NCBI GenBank assembly: GCA_026126305.1
Contig: JAHCJI010000003.1
Span: 173,106 to 237,105, forward strand
Direction of reading: 5' to 3'
From: Phycisphaeraceae bacterium
GTDB taxonomy: Bacteria > Planctomycetota > Phycisphaerae > Phycisphaerales > UBA1924
DNA: 64,000 nt
Shown piece after piece: positions 46,127 to 54,509 of the stretch. The notes under the pieces are model-generated. The model searched no databases. It had not been told where the DNA came from and saw nothing but the letters and a program-made list of their open reading frames with translations. Every line of letters begins with the position of its first letter. Positions within the stretch are counted from its first letter, which is position 1. Both the position numbers and the translations under genes were made by a program.

Positions 46127-46149
46127 GTTCTGGTGTCTCCGAATCGAGC

Positions 46150-46481
46150 CGCGCAGGCTCTTGCCAGGCCCGCGCGGGCTCTTGCCCGGACCACGTGGCC
46201 TCGTGCCCGGCCCGCGTGGGCCACCGACGCCGGGGCCCGGCACGCGGGCCGTCGCTCTGGCATCGGCACGCCCCGGCCCCGACTCCAACCAAAAGCCCCC
46301 GAGACCACGCCACACCACGGCCCGCGCCCCCAAAACCCCGGTCCCCCCCAGCAAATCCCCGGCCCAGCCAGTCGAAACCCCGGTGAGGCCCGAAAAAACC
46401 CCGGACCAGCCGCCCAGAACCACGGTCCGGGCACAAAAAACCAGGGTCCGAACGCTTCGGACCCCGGTTTGGGTGCGATGG
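46150..46481. repeat. degenerate 21-bp tandem array, about 15 units
   Basis: Five units from 46150 to 46254 (CGCGCAGGCTCTTGCC and variants) and seven from 46335 to 46481 (each starting CCCCGG or CCACGG and often ending in A-runs) keep a 21-base step. The part between has at least one small indel. Unit identity is lower than in the other arrays (roughly 50-70 percent). It lies between paralog C and the propeller gene; nothing else is seen in 46127-46531. Confidence 0.75.
46434..46463 (-). terminator. terminator of the 14-repeat propeller gene
   Basis: GGGTCCGAA-CGC-TTCGGACCC is a nine-base stem and on the minus strand is followed by TGG and TTTTTT. It is embedded in the 21-bp array, about 70 bases after the stop at 46532. 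Confidence 0.85.
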
Positions 46482-46531
46482 ACCGGGGCGCATCGGGCCG
46501 GCGTGGGCCCTTCGCCGGACGAAAGGGAGGC

Positions 46532-49030
46532 CTACGGACAGCCCAGCGCGAAAGCGTTCTGGAACGCCAGGAAGTCGAAGATGGTGAGTTGGCCGTCGCC
46601 GTCGAAGTCGGCGGCCGGGTCGCCCTGGGCGAAGAGGTTCTGGAAGGCCAGGAAGTCGAAGATGGTCAGCTCGCCGTCGCCGTCCAGGTCGGCGCGGCAG
46701 GGAGGAGCCTGACATCCCCATGTGGCCATGTAGCCCGAGTCCACGCCACCTGCGGTGGTGAAGTTACCCCCGGCGAACAGGGCCGGTCCCGAACCGTGGT
46801 CGAAGACCGTCAGGGCCCGGACCGCGCCGTTCATCCCCGAACCCAGTGGTGTCCAGTCCGAACCATCCCAGCGTGCGATGCCGTTGGCTGTGATGCCTCC
46901 AGCAGTGGTGAAGCTGCCCCCCGCGTAGAGGGCCGAGCCCGAGCCGTCGTTGAGAACCGCGAGTGCATAGACGATGCCACCGGACATCCCTGAACCCATC
47001 GGCGTCCACGCCGAGCCGTCCCAGCGGGCGATGCCATTCGCACGCACGCCGCCGGCGGTTGTGAAGAAGCCACCGGCGTAGAGGGCCGGGCCCGATCCAT
47101 CGTCGAAGACCGCCAAGGCATGGACCGTGTTGTTCATCCCCGAACCCAGTGGCGTCCAGGACGAGCCGTTCCAGCGGACGATGCGGTTGGCCGCTACGCC
47201 ACCGGCGGTGGTGAAGTTGCCCCCGGCGTAGAGTGCCGGTCCCGAGCCGTCGTCGAAGATCGCAAGGGCATCGACCGAGTTGTTCATTCCAGAACCCAAC
47301 GGCGTCCAGGCCGAGCCATCCCAGCGGGCGATGCGGTTGGCCGTTGCGCCGCCAGCGCTGGTGAAGAGGCCCCCGGCGTAGAGGGCCGTTCCCGAACCAT
47401 CGTCGAAGACCGTCAGGGCCAAGACCGAGTTGTTCATCCCAGAGCCCAGTGGCGTCCACGCCGAGCCGTCCCAGCGGGCGATTCTGTTGGCCGTCACGCC
47501 TCCTGCGGTGCTGAACTCGCCCCCGGCGTAGAGGGCCGTGCCCGAGCCGTTGCTCATGGATGTGAGGGCTCGGACCGACGACAGTGATCCGCTCAGACCT
47601 TCCCCCAGTTGCGACCACTTCGAGCCGTTCCAGCGTGCGATACGGCTTGCTGAAGCGCTGCCAGCAATGCTGAAGCTACCCCCCGCGTAGAGTGCCGGTC
47701 CCGATCCGTCGTCGAACACCTCCAGGGTCTGGACATCGCTGCTCATCCCATTGCCCACTGTTGTCCAGGCCAAGCCGTCCCAGCGGGCCAACGAGTTGGC
47801 GACGGCCTCGCCAGCCCTGGTGAAGCTGCCCCCGGCGTAGAGGGCCGGACCCGAACCCTCATCGAAGACCGTCAGGGCATTGACGACGGTGTTCATCCCA
47901 CTTCCCAGCCGGGTCCAGGACGAGCCGTCCCAGCGGGCGATGCGATTGGCCGAACCGGATGCGGAAATGAAGTCGCCACCGGCGTAGAGGGCCTGACCCG
48001 AGCCGTCATCAAAGACCGTCAGGGCATAGACCCGCCCACTGATACCAGAACGGAGCGCTGTCCAGTCCGAGCCGTCCCAGCGTGCGATGTTGTTTGCTGC
48101 AACGCCTCCGGCAGTTGTAAACTCGCCACCGGCGTAGAGGGCCTGTCCCGAGCCGTCGTCGAAGACCGTCAAGGCACGGACCGATACGAAAATAGATCCG
48201 ATCACCCCGCTTCCCAGCGGCGTCCACACCGAGCCGTCCCAGCGTGCGATGTGGTTGACTTGCACGCCTCCCGCCCTCGTGAAGCTGCCCCCGGCATAGA
48301 GGGCCGGGCCCGAGCCGTCTTCGAACACCGTCAGGGCCCGGACCGTGGAATCCATTCCTGTGCCCAGCGGTGTCCACCCCGCGCCGTCCCAGCGTGCGAT
48401 GCGATTGGCTGGCTCGCCGCCGGCGGTGGTAAAGTTCCCCCCGGCGTAGAGAGCCGGGCCCGAGCCATCATCGAACACTGTGAGGGCGCTCACCTCGTAA
48501 TTGCTGAAAGGTCCACTCAACCCCGCACCCAGTGGCGTCCATGCCGAGCCGTCCCAGCGGGCAATGCGGTTGGCCGCCTCGCCTCCGGCAGTCGTGAAGA
48601 AGCCCCCGGCGTAGAGGGCCGGACCCGAGCCATCGTCGAAAACCGCCAGGGCCCGGACCGAATCGTTCAGTCCGTCGCCCAATGGTGACCAAGCAGAGCC
48701 GTCCCAACGAGCGATACGGTTGGCGGGCTTGCCGCCCGCGGTGGTGAAACGACCACCGATGTAAAGGGCCTGTCCAGAGCCGTCGTCGAAGACCGCCAAT
48801 GCTTCAACGCTGTCGTTGATGCCAGAAGCGTCAAAAAGGCCCTCCGCCCACTGGGGCTCGCAAGGCTGGGCCAACGCATTCGTCAGGGGCCACAAGATGG
48901 CCATGAGGCCCACCAACACCAAAGCCAGGGCGGGCATCAGGGCAGGCCCGCAGTTGCTGCCTTGACGACGCCTCGATCGATTGGTCCCTTCCAGGCTCCG
49001 AGTCTTCGTTCGTAGAAAATTCATGGACAT
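46532..49030 (-). CDS. secreted 14-repeat beta-propeller-like protein with dockerin-like tail
   Basis: This 832-residue protein has a long n-region and signal helix (ALVLVGLMAILWPLTNALA). It then has 14 tandem units of about 50 residues with consensus ALTVFDDGSGPALYAGG, FTTAGG and ANRIARWDGSAWTPLGSGM. Units are very alike at DNA level, a sign of recent expansion or gene conversion. Such units probably form propellers or a solenoid. The tail holds DLDGDGELTIFDFLAFQNLF and DFDGDGQLTIFDFLAFQNAF. The start at 49030 (MSMNF) follows GGAG; the frame opens at 49084. A strong terminator lies at 46434. Confidence 0.85.
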   Translation of the reverse strand: MSMNFLRTKTRSLEGTNRSRRRQGSNCGPALMPALALVLVGLMAILWPLTNALAQPCEPQWAEGLFDASGINDSVEALAVFDDGSGQALYIGGRFTTAGGKPANRIARWDGSAWSPLGDGLNDSVRALAVFDDGSGPALYAGGFFTTAGGEAANRIARWDGSAWTPLGAGLSGPFSNYEVSALTVFDDGSGPALYAGGNFTTAGGEPANRIARWDGAGWTPLGTGMDSTVRALTVFEDGSGPALYAGGSFTRAGGVQVNHIARWDGSVWTPLGSGVIGSIFVSVRALTVFDDGSGQALYAGGEFTTAGGVAANNIARWDGSDWTALRSGISGRVYALTVFDDGSGQALYAGGDFISASGSANRIARWDGSSWTRLGSGMNTVVNALTVFDEGSGPALYAGGSFTRAGEAVANSLARWDGLAWTTVGNGMSSDVQTLEVFDDGSGPALYAGGSFSIAGSASASRIARWNGSKWSQLGEGLSGSLSSVRALTSMSNGSGTALYAGGEFSTAGGVTANRIARWDGSAWTPLGSGMNNSVLALTVFDDGSGTALYAGGLFTSAGGATANRIARWDGSAWTPLGSGMNNSVDALAIFDDGSGPALYAGGNFTTAGGVAANRIVRWNGSSWTPLGSGMNNTVHALAVFDDGSGPALYAGGFFTTAGGVRANGIARWDGSAWTPMGSGMSGGIVYALAVLNDGSGSALYAGGSFTTAGGITANGIARWDGSDWTPLGSGMNGAVRALTVFDHGSGPALFAGGNFTTAGGVDSGYMATWGCQAPPCRADLDGDGELTIFDFLAFQNLFAQGDPAADFDGDGQLTIFDFLAFQNAFALGCP

Positions 49031-49246
49031 GGTCTGTTCTCCGGTCCAGGTCTTCATCGCGCAAGGGGGGCGTGCGCCGCCCACTCACTCCAATCAGCGT
49101 CAACGCCGCCTCAAACCGGAAAGCCATCGATGAAAAATTTTGCCGGGCCCGAAGGAGCGGGTCATCCCGTGGCGAAGGCACTGGAAATGGCGGACATGTC
49201 GATGACATCGGGCCGTTGCAGCTCGATTCCTGTGCGGATGGGCAAG

Positions 49247-49361
49247 GCCCCCGCCCCCTACCATCTCCCATGCCCGCCTTCCGCAGACGCCCCGGTTCGA
49301 GCCCGTCCGAGAAGGACGCGATCCCACCCACCCGCGAACAAGCCCCTGCCCCGGGCGGTTC
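49247..49361. repeat. 115-bp direct repeat, left copy
   Basis: This copy aligns without gaps to 51053-51167 with about eight mismatches (around 93 percent identity). It contains an ATG at 49270 and the first 30 codons of a copy of the gene at 51076 (MPAFRRRPGSSPSEKDAI), after which the frame runs into the FG-GAP gene's 3' end. It is a non-functional gene start. Confidence 0.93.
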
Positions 49362-49382
49362 TTCGCCGGGTGCAAGACGGGC

Positions 49383-50636
49383 CTACGGGCAGCCGGCTGC
49401 GAACTCGTTCTGGAAGGCCAGGAAGTCGAAGATGGTGAGTTGGCCGTCGCCGTCGAAGTCGGCCAGCGGGTCGCCCGCGGCGAAGAGGTTCTGGAAGGCC
49501 AGGAAGTCGAAGATGGTCAGCTCGCCATCGCCATCCAGGTCGGCGCGGCAGGGAGCGGCCGGCTCGCACTGGTTCAGCAGCACGCTGACGGTGTTTGGGA
49601 AGAAGTTCGCCACCGCGAGGTCGGGCGTGCCGTCCCCGTTGAGGTCGCCGATCGCCACGAAATAGGGATTGTTTCCAGAGGCATAGTCGAAGTGTGGCAG
49701 GAAGGTGCCCCCGCCGCTGCCGAGCAAGATGCTGACGGTGTTCGCGCCATAGTTCGCCACCGCGAGGTCGGGCACGCCATCGGCGTTGAGGTCGCCGATC
49801 GCAACGGAGTTGGGCAGCCAGGCGGTGGTGAAGTCCACGCGGGTCCCGAAGGCACCGTCGCCATGGCCCCGCAGCACGCTGACGCTGTCGGAGCCCCAGT
49901 TCGCGACCGCAAGGTCAAGGACGCCGTCGGCGTTGAGGTCGCCGATCGCCACGGAGATGGGCGTGGAGCCGGTAGCAAAATCCCGCCGTGGTCGGAAGGT
50001 GCCATCGCCGTTGCCCAGCAGCACGCTGACGGTGTTGGAGGTGTAGTTCGCCACCGCCAGGTCGGGCACGCCGTCGGCGTTGAGGTCGGCGATCGCCACG
50101 GAGACGGGCTGGGCACCGGTGGCAAAGTTGAGGCGTGGCTGGAAGGTGCCGTCGCCGCTTCCCAGCAGCACGCTGACGGTATTGGAGTTCCAGTTCGCGA
50201 CCACGAGGTCGGGCACGCCGTCGGCGTTGAAATCGCCGATCGCCGCGGAATGGGGATCAATGCCGGTCGCGTAGTTCACGCTTGGCTGGAAGGTGCCGTC
50301 GCCGTTGCCCAGCATCACGCCGACCGAGTTGGGGCCGCTGATCGTGACGACGAGGTCGGGCACGCCGTCGCCGTTGAGGTCACCGATCGCCACGGAATTG
50401 GGTTCACTGCCAGTCGCCAAGTCCACGCGCGGCAGGAAGCTGCCATCGCCGCGGCCCCGCAGCAGGCTGACGGTGTTGGAAAGGTAGTTCACCACCGCGA
50501 GGTCGGGCACGCCGTCGCCGTTGAGGTCGCCCATCGCCACGAAGCTTGGCCTGGAGCCGGTGGCGAAGTTCTGCCTGGGTCCGTACAGACTCTCCGGGTC
50601 GCACTGCCCCAGCGCATTCCCCGAGGCCGCCAGCAC
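49383..50636 (-). CDS. FG-GAP/VCBS-repeat protein with dockerin-like tail, probable frameshift in signal peptide
   Basis: At least 417 residues hold seven FG-GAP-like units (consensus SVAIGDLNADGVPDLAVANY and SVLLGNGDGTF), which bind calcium and form an integrin-like propeller. The doublet DLDGDGELTIFDFLAFQNLF / DFDGDGQLTIFDFLAFQNEF follows. The GTG at 50636 leaves only a stub of signal peptide. In the same frame upstream the codons read RRLALGLVLAASGNALGQ, a fine signal core, but no start codon occurs before a stop at 50703. One frame over, AGGAGTG and an ATG at 50698 give MFRMTLTDG. A one-base indel near 50670-50690 would join them. Confidence 0.8.
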   Translation of the reverse strand: MLAASGNALGQCDPESLYGPRQNFATGSRPSFVAMGDLNGDGVPDLAVVNYLSNTVSLLRGRGDGSFLPRVDLATGSEPNSVAIGDLNGDGVPDLVVTISGPNSVGVMLGNGDGTFQPSVNYATGIDPHSAAIGDFNADGVPDLVVANWNSNTVSVLLGSGDGTFQPRLNFATGAQPVSVAIADLNADGVPDLAVANYTSNTVSVLLGNGDGTFRPRRDFATGSTPISVAIGDLNADGVLDLAVANWGSDSVSVLRGHGDGAFGTRVDFTTAWLPNSVAIGDLNADGVPDLAVANYGANTVSILLGSGGGTFLPHFDYASGNNPYFVAIGDLNGDGTPDLAVANFFPNTVSVLLNQCEPAAPCRADLDGDGELTIFDFLAFQNLFAAGDPLADFDGDGQLTIFDFLAFQNEFAAGCP

Positions 50637-51052
50637 GAGCCCGAGTGCTAGACGCCTGAGAACCCCACGACACCATCGGTCAAGGTCATTCGGAACATCG
50701 GATCACTCCTGTTCGGCCCCGGCCCAACCCCCAACCCCCAACCCCCACACGCCCACACGCCCACACGCCCACGAGGCACTGGAGCGGATCGACTGCGCCC
50801 CCGGGCCGGGGGTAGACGCAATCGATCGAGCGAACGGCAGCCACCTCGGCCCCAAGCGGGCGCGTGTGACTCCGGGTGCTTGTTTATAACCGCATGGCAC
50901 CCCGCAGTGCAAGTCTTTTGTGTTCATTTTCCGTTTTCTTTTGGGCTCTGGACGTGGATCTCGACTGGTTTTGAGAAAGTGGCGAAGGTAGTGGAGGGTT
51001 CCGCCCCGCAACCATGGGTCCGCACGCGACCCTGAACCGCCCGCAGCGGCTT
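50637..51052. other. intergenic region with CACGCC microsatellite
   Basis: Apart from the likely broken start of the FG-GAP gene (50637-50698), it holds CCCAACCCCCAACCCCCA and four CACACGCC-type units near 50720-50765. An AT-richer stretch (50890-50990) may carry a promoter. No gene is seen. Confidence 0.5.
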
Positions 51053-51167
51053 GCCCCCGCCCCCTACCATCTCCCATGCCCGCCTTCCGCCGACGCCCCG
51101 GTTCGAGCCCGTCCGAGAAGGACGCGATCTCGCCCGCGCGCGAACAAGCCCCCGCCGCGGGCGGTTC
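51053..51167. repeat. 115-bp direct repeat, right copy
   Basis: This copy spans the 23 bases before and the first 30 codons of the membrane protein gene at 51076. Its partner lies 1.8 kb to the left beyond the FG-GAP gene. Weaker similarity (GTGGCGAAGG...GTGGA) extends about 70 bases further left of both copies. Confidence 0.93.
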
Positions 51168-51606
51168 GCCTCCGGCCATGCCCGACCGACCGATGCCGAC
51201 CCGACCGCTGACGACCGTTGACGACGACACGTGGTGGATGCCCGAGGACGCCCAGCTTGCCGTGGGCCAGCCCGAGCAAGCCGAGCGGGGCCAGCCCATA
51301 CCCACGCGGCGGCTGCTGTACGCGGGCCTGGCGATCTTCGTCATCACCACCGTCAGCGTCGTGTTCCTGCCCGACATCGTGGCCGTGCTCACGCCCATGG
51401 GCGCGATGGTCGCCTTCGCGGCCATCGTGGCCTCGGCGGTCGTGACCGCCGCGCCCCGGCAGCCCAAGCCCGAGCGCGACGGGTTGGACGACGCCCGATC
51501 CATCGGCTGCGGCGGCGTGCGGCCGGTGGGCGAGTTGTCTCGCCGGGCGGCCAGGAGGAAGAACAACAACGGTTGCGGCCCGGGCGGGGGTTCGTGCGGC
51601 TGCTAG
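51076..51606 (+). CDS. small membrane protein, Gly/Cys-rich tail
   Basis: This 176-residue protein has a disordered Pro-rich N-terminus (1-75), two membrane helices (LLYAGLAIFVITTVSVVFLP and GAMVAFAAIVASAVVTAA) and a C-terminus ending NNNGCGPGGGSCGC. The function is unknown. The start at 51076 is tentative since no ribosome site stands out; a later Met (MPDRPMP) is possible. The N-terminal 30 codons occur again at 49270 in a dead duplicate. Confidence 0.6.
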   Translation: MPAFRRRPGSSPSEKDAISPAREQAPAAGGSPPAMPDRPMPTRPLTTVDDDTWWMPEDAQLAVGQPEQAERGQPIPTRRLLYAGLAIFVITTVSVVFLPDIVAVLTPMGAMVAFAAIVASAVVTAAPRQPKPERDGLDDARSIGCGGVRPVGELSRRAARRKNNNGCGPGGGSCGC

Positions 51607-51633
51607 CAGCGTGGCGACGCGCTACCACTGCGC

Positions 51634-52491
51634 ATGACTTCACCCTTTGACCTGGTCATCGCCTGCGACTGGTCGGCCGCCAAGGGCCGTAAGCCCGAGC
51701 CGGGCGAAGACCGCTGCTGGCTGGCATGGCGCACGCGCGAAGAGGCCTCGCCCGACCCCGAGTACATGCCCACCAGGCTCGAGGCCGAGGCCCGCGTCCT
51801 CGAATTGCTGCTGACCCACAAGGCCGCCCGCGCGCTGGTGGGCTTCGACTTTGCCATCGGCTACCCGCTTGCCGAGAACGGCCAGCCCGTCCTACCCATC
51901 GGCCGCGACCTGTGCGCGATGCTGGCCGGGCGCATCAGCGACGACGCCTCGGGCGTGAACAACCGCTACGAGGTGGCCCAGGACCTCAACGCGTTGATCC
52001 GCGAGCGCACGGGTGCGCCGCACGGCCCGTTCTGGGGACGGCCCAAGGAACTGACGCAACTCACGGGCCTGCCCATGGGCCGCGAGGGGCCCACGGGCGT
52101 GCCGCCGTTTCGTGCCGTCGATGGCCTGGCGCGCGGCGTGGGCGGCGCCCGGCCGCAATCGCCCTGGAAGCTCGCGGGCATCGGCAGCGTGGGCTCGCAG
52201 AGCCTGATGGGCCTGCCGACGATCCACCGCCTGCTGATCGACCCCCGGCTGGCCCCCCGAGCGCACCTGTGGCCCTTCGAGCCCGCGCCCGATCGCCCCG
52301 ATCGCGCCGACGCCATCACCATCGCCGAGATCTACCCCAGCCTCTTCCCCCAGCGCGCCCCCACGCACTGGTACAAGGACGCCCGCCAGGTGTCCGACTC
52401 GCGCGACGCGATGTGGGAGATGCCCACGCTCGAAATGCCCGTGCATGAGCGGGCCAAGAGCGAGGGGTGGATCGTGGGCGTGCCGGGATGA
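51634..52491 (+). CDS. DUF429-like protein, unknown function
   Basis: This 285-residue soluble protein starts LVIACDWSAAKGRKP, and GFDFAIGYPL follows near 70. Asp residues in both strands suggest an RNase H-like fold of the DUF429 type; no full motif set can be confirmed by eye. Conserved-looking blocks further on are PHGPFWGRPKEL, GVPPFRAVDGLARG, SVGSQSLMGLPTIH and EIYPSLFP. Its end abuts the RHS fragment on the other strand. Confidence 0.55.
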   Translation: MTSPFDLVIACDWSAAKGRKPEPGEDRCWLAWRTREEASPDPEYMPTRLEAEARVLELLLTHKAARALVGFDFAIGYPLAENGQPVLPIGRDLCAMLAGRISDDASGVNNRYEVAQDLNALIRERTGAPHGPFWGRPKELTQLTGLPMGREGPTGVPPFRAVDGLARGVGGARPQSPWKLAGIGSVGSQSLMGLPTIHRLLIDPRLAPRAHLWPFEPAPDRPDRADAITIAEIYPSLFPQRAPTHWYKDARQVSDSRDAMWEMPTLEMPVHERAKSEGWIVGVPG

Positions 52492-52510
52492 GCAATGGCC
52501 CATGAGGCGC

Positions 52511-52829
52511 ACGAGAGCAGCGTCGCCTCGCCGTAAGGGCTGAACCGCACCCGCTCCACCTGCACGCCCGCGTCCGTCAGGGTGACGACCGGGTCGTTCC
52601 GCCAGTTCTGCAAGATGTACCAACGCTTATCCTCGGTCTGCGGCGAGCCGGTGGTGAGGTACGTGCGGCGGAGGATCACCGAGTCCATCGGGCTCGATCC
52701 GCCCAGGCCGTCCAGGCCGGCGTGGTGGTAGAGGATCTCCTCGGTGTACTTCGAGCTCGCTCCATCGAAGCGTGCGATGAGCTGCCATGAGTCGTCGTAG
52801 ATGAGGTATTCGGTGTCTGATCTGTACCT
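52511..52829 (-). pseudogene. RHS-repeat protein fragment
   Basis: About 105 codons match the stretch just before the core of RHS proteins: YLIYDDSWQLIARFD, EEILYHHAGLDGLGG, SVILRRTYLTTG, RWYILQNWRNDPVVTLTDAG and VRFSPYGEA. Both ends are broken. The 5' side fuses to an IS3 transposase remnant at about 52829 and the 3' side ends near the DUF429-like gene. It is probably the part missing from the tip at 53634-54505. Confidence 0.75.
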
Positions 52830-52924
52830 ACCTGCCATACGCTTTGGCCGACACCGAGCATCGCCTCGGCCTCACGCAGTTTGGCGACGATCTGATCGGG
52901 TGTGTGTCGCTTGCGCTTCATCAA
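52829..52924 (-). mobile_element. IS3-family transposase OrfA remnant
   Basis: About 32 codons, MMKRKRHTPDQIVAKLREAE and AMLGVGQSV, match the N-terminus of IS3-type OrfA (helix-turn-helix) proteins. The rest of the element is absent and sequence passes straight into the RHS fragment. No terminal inverted repeats were found. Confidence 0.7.
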
Positions 52925-52974
52925 GAGTCTCCCGACCTCAACCGGAGGTCATCGGGACTCTCATAACGAATGGC

Positions 52975-53646
52975 TCAGACTTCTGGGGGCAGGCCAGCAT
53001 TACTTAGCTGCCTGATCAGAAGCTCAATCTCCCGGTTTGGTTCTACTTGATTGCGCCGTAGTTGATCTGCAATAAGAATGACTAGACTTGGCGCATACAA
53101 ATCGGCATTGTTAACATGCGCCTCGGATAGATCAATGCCCGCACGATATTTATGCCCAATCTTCTTCCCACTCACGGCCGCCAACGACCACAATGACAAG
53201 TACATGTAAGCAGTGCGCTCCCCTAGCATCGATGCAGAATAGCGATCCGCCATCTCATGCAAAAATATAAGGCTGCTCGGCCTAAATATTGTGATATCTC
53301 GAATGGCGCTCAAAGCAACAATTAGTGGCATTTCCGAATGCCCACATCCCGCTCCATCGAAGCACAGCAAATGCGTAAGCAAAACTGTAGCACAGAAGTG
53401 GTCAAGTCCACGCCCTCGACCACTCAAGCAGAGTTTACAAGCTGACTCTCGTAGAGATTCCGCCACAAGATAATCTAGTTCGTGAATATCTCCAGCTAAA
53501 TACAAGCGCAGCTCGTCCTCTAGCTCTGCTTTAGTTAGATTAGGATCTGCCGGAGATATATTAATAAGTCTTGCCAGCTGCAACCGAGAGGCATACTCAG
53601 GAATAAGTTCAACAAATGGATGCTTCACCACATTCATAATTCGCAT
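52975..53646 (-). CDS. candidate immunity protein of the RHS tip
   Basis: This 223-residue protein of no family I recognise is mostly helical, with SLRESACKLCLSGRGRGLDH, RPSSLIFLHEMADRYSASML and a Leu-rich C-terminus. The start overlaps the toxin stop: ATG at 53637 gives ATGA, and ATG at 53646 a 13-base overlap. This tight coupling right after an RHS toxin tip is the classical place for the immunity gene. Codon usage is much more AT-rich than the RHS core, as usual for polymorphic toxin cassettes. The role is inferred from position only. Confidence 0.6.
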   Translation of the reverse strand: MRIMNVVKHPFVELIPEYASRLQLARLINISPADPNLTKAELEDELRLYLAGDIHELDYLVAESLRESACKLCLSGRGRGLDHFCATVLLTHLLCFDGAGCGHSEMPLIVALSAIRDITIFRPSSLIFLHEMADRYSASMLGERTAYMYLSLWSLAAVSGKKIGHKYRAGIDLSEAHVNNADLYAPSLVILIADQLRRNQVEPNREIELLIRQLSNAGLPPEV

Positions 53647-54505
53647 GTACTCACTGCCTGCCCCAGCATGCCGGCAAACAAGGCGCCTTCTGCGCCACTA
53701 GCTTGGCCCGAAATCAATAAGTCGGGATTGATGATTTCCCGACAGCCTGCCGATGCGCAGCGACTGGCGCACTTTGCTTTGGCGTTCTGAGCTTGCTTCC
53801 TTGCTTGCTTGTGGTCAGCATAAGGCGATGGGCACTTCTTGTCGTACTTCTTCCGAAATGCCAGAGCGGTCGACCAACAAGCCGCATCAATGCAGGCTTG
53901 GGCACAGTCACTATGAGTATTGCAGTGCCTGCAAGCAGCCTCTGCGCTCTTGTAAATTCCATAAAGCCTGAGACATTCTTGAGTAAGGCCCCGTGTGATT
54001 CGGCTTGGCGGTTTCTTTCTACGAAGTTCCTTGCGCAACTGATCGATCATTCGCTTGACAACGTGATCCCATTTGGTACCAGGCAAAATTCCCAACAACC
54101 CCTCCAAACACTCAATTCTAAGAGCAATGGTAGGTTGCTTAAAGCATGCTCGGAAAGCAGCGTCGATTGAAGTCAATAGGCCTGAAGGATCGGTATGCGA
54201 CTGCGGCGCGCTCATCGCATACTCATACAAGCTCGGCCCATCAACATACCCCGCCGGATCGCGCTGGATCCACCGCCCAAGATCGCTCTTGTACACGCGA
54301 TGCCTCACGTGGCTCACGGTCGGCACGTACGCATCCCGGGTGTAGCCGGCGTAGCCGATCTTGGAACTTACATGGCTCAGCACGCCCCCTCCCATCGTCG
54401 CTCCGCTGGCCGCCGCCGCGTCGGCGGCGTCGATCACGCCGTCCAGGTTGATGTCAGCATAGGCCCGGTACGCCGGCGGGATCGACGCCGCCCGGGGATA
54501 ACCTC
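53634..54505 (-). pseudogene. orphan RHS C-terminal tip with Cys-rich toxin-like domain
   Basis: The frame enters without a start near 54505 (PRAASIPPAYRAYADINLDG) and holds the RHS core: KIGYAGYTRDAYVPTVSHVR, GRWIQRDPAGYVDGPSLYEY and DPSG. After DPSG about 190 variable residues follow, Cys-rich in the middle (CRHCNTHSDCAQACIDAACW, CASRCASAGCREI). This is the layout of a polymorphic toxin tip. The large N-terminal RHS shell is missing; the methyltransferase gene begins at 54510. As an orphan tip it may be silent but could recombine into a full rhs gene elsewhere. ADINLDGVIDAADAAAA is an embedded dockerin-like loop. Confidence 0.72.
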
Positions 54506-54509
54506 TCCC

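Noticed and set aside
43604..46993. Open frame of 1129 codons on the plus strand
   Set aside because: It overlaps four supported genes in other frames and passes through the 21-bp array; the product is low complexity.
52975..53646. Calling the immunity candidate a known immunity family
   Set aside because: No recognisable SUKH, Imm or ankyrin motif is visible; only position supports the role.
54195..54509. Longer methyltransferase starting at 54195
   Set aside because: This stretch is antisense to the RHS core (GRWIQRDPAGY), and the methyltransferase fold begins after the ATG at 54510.
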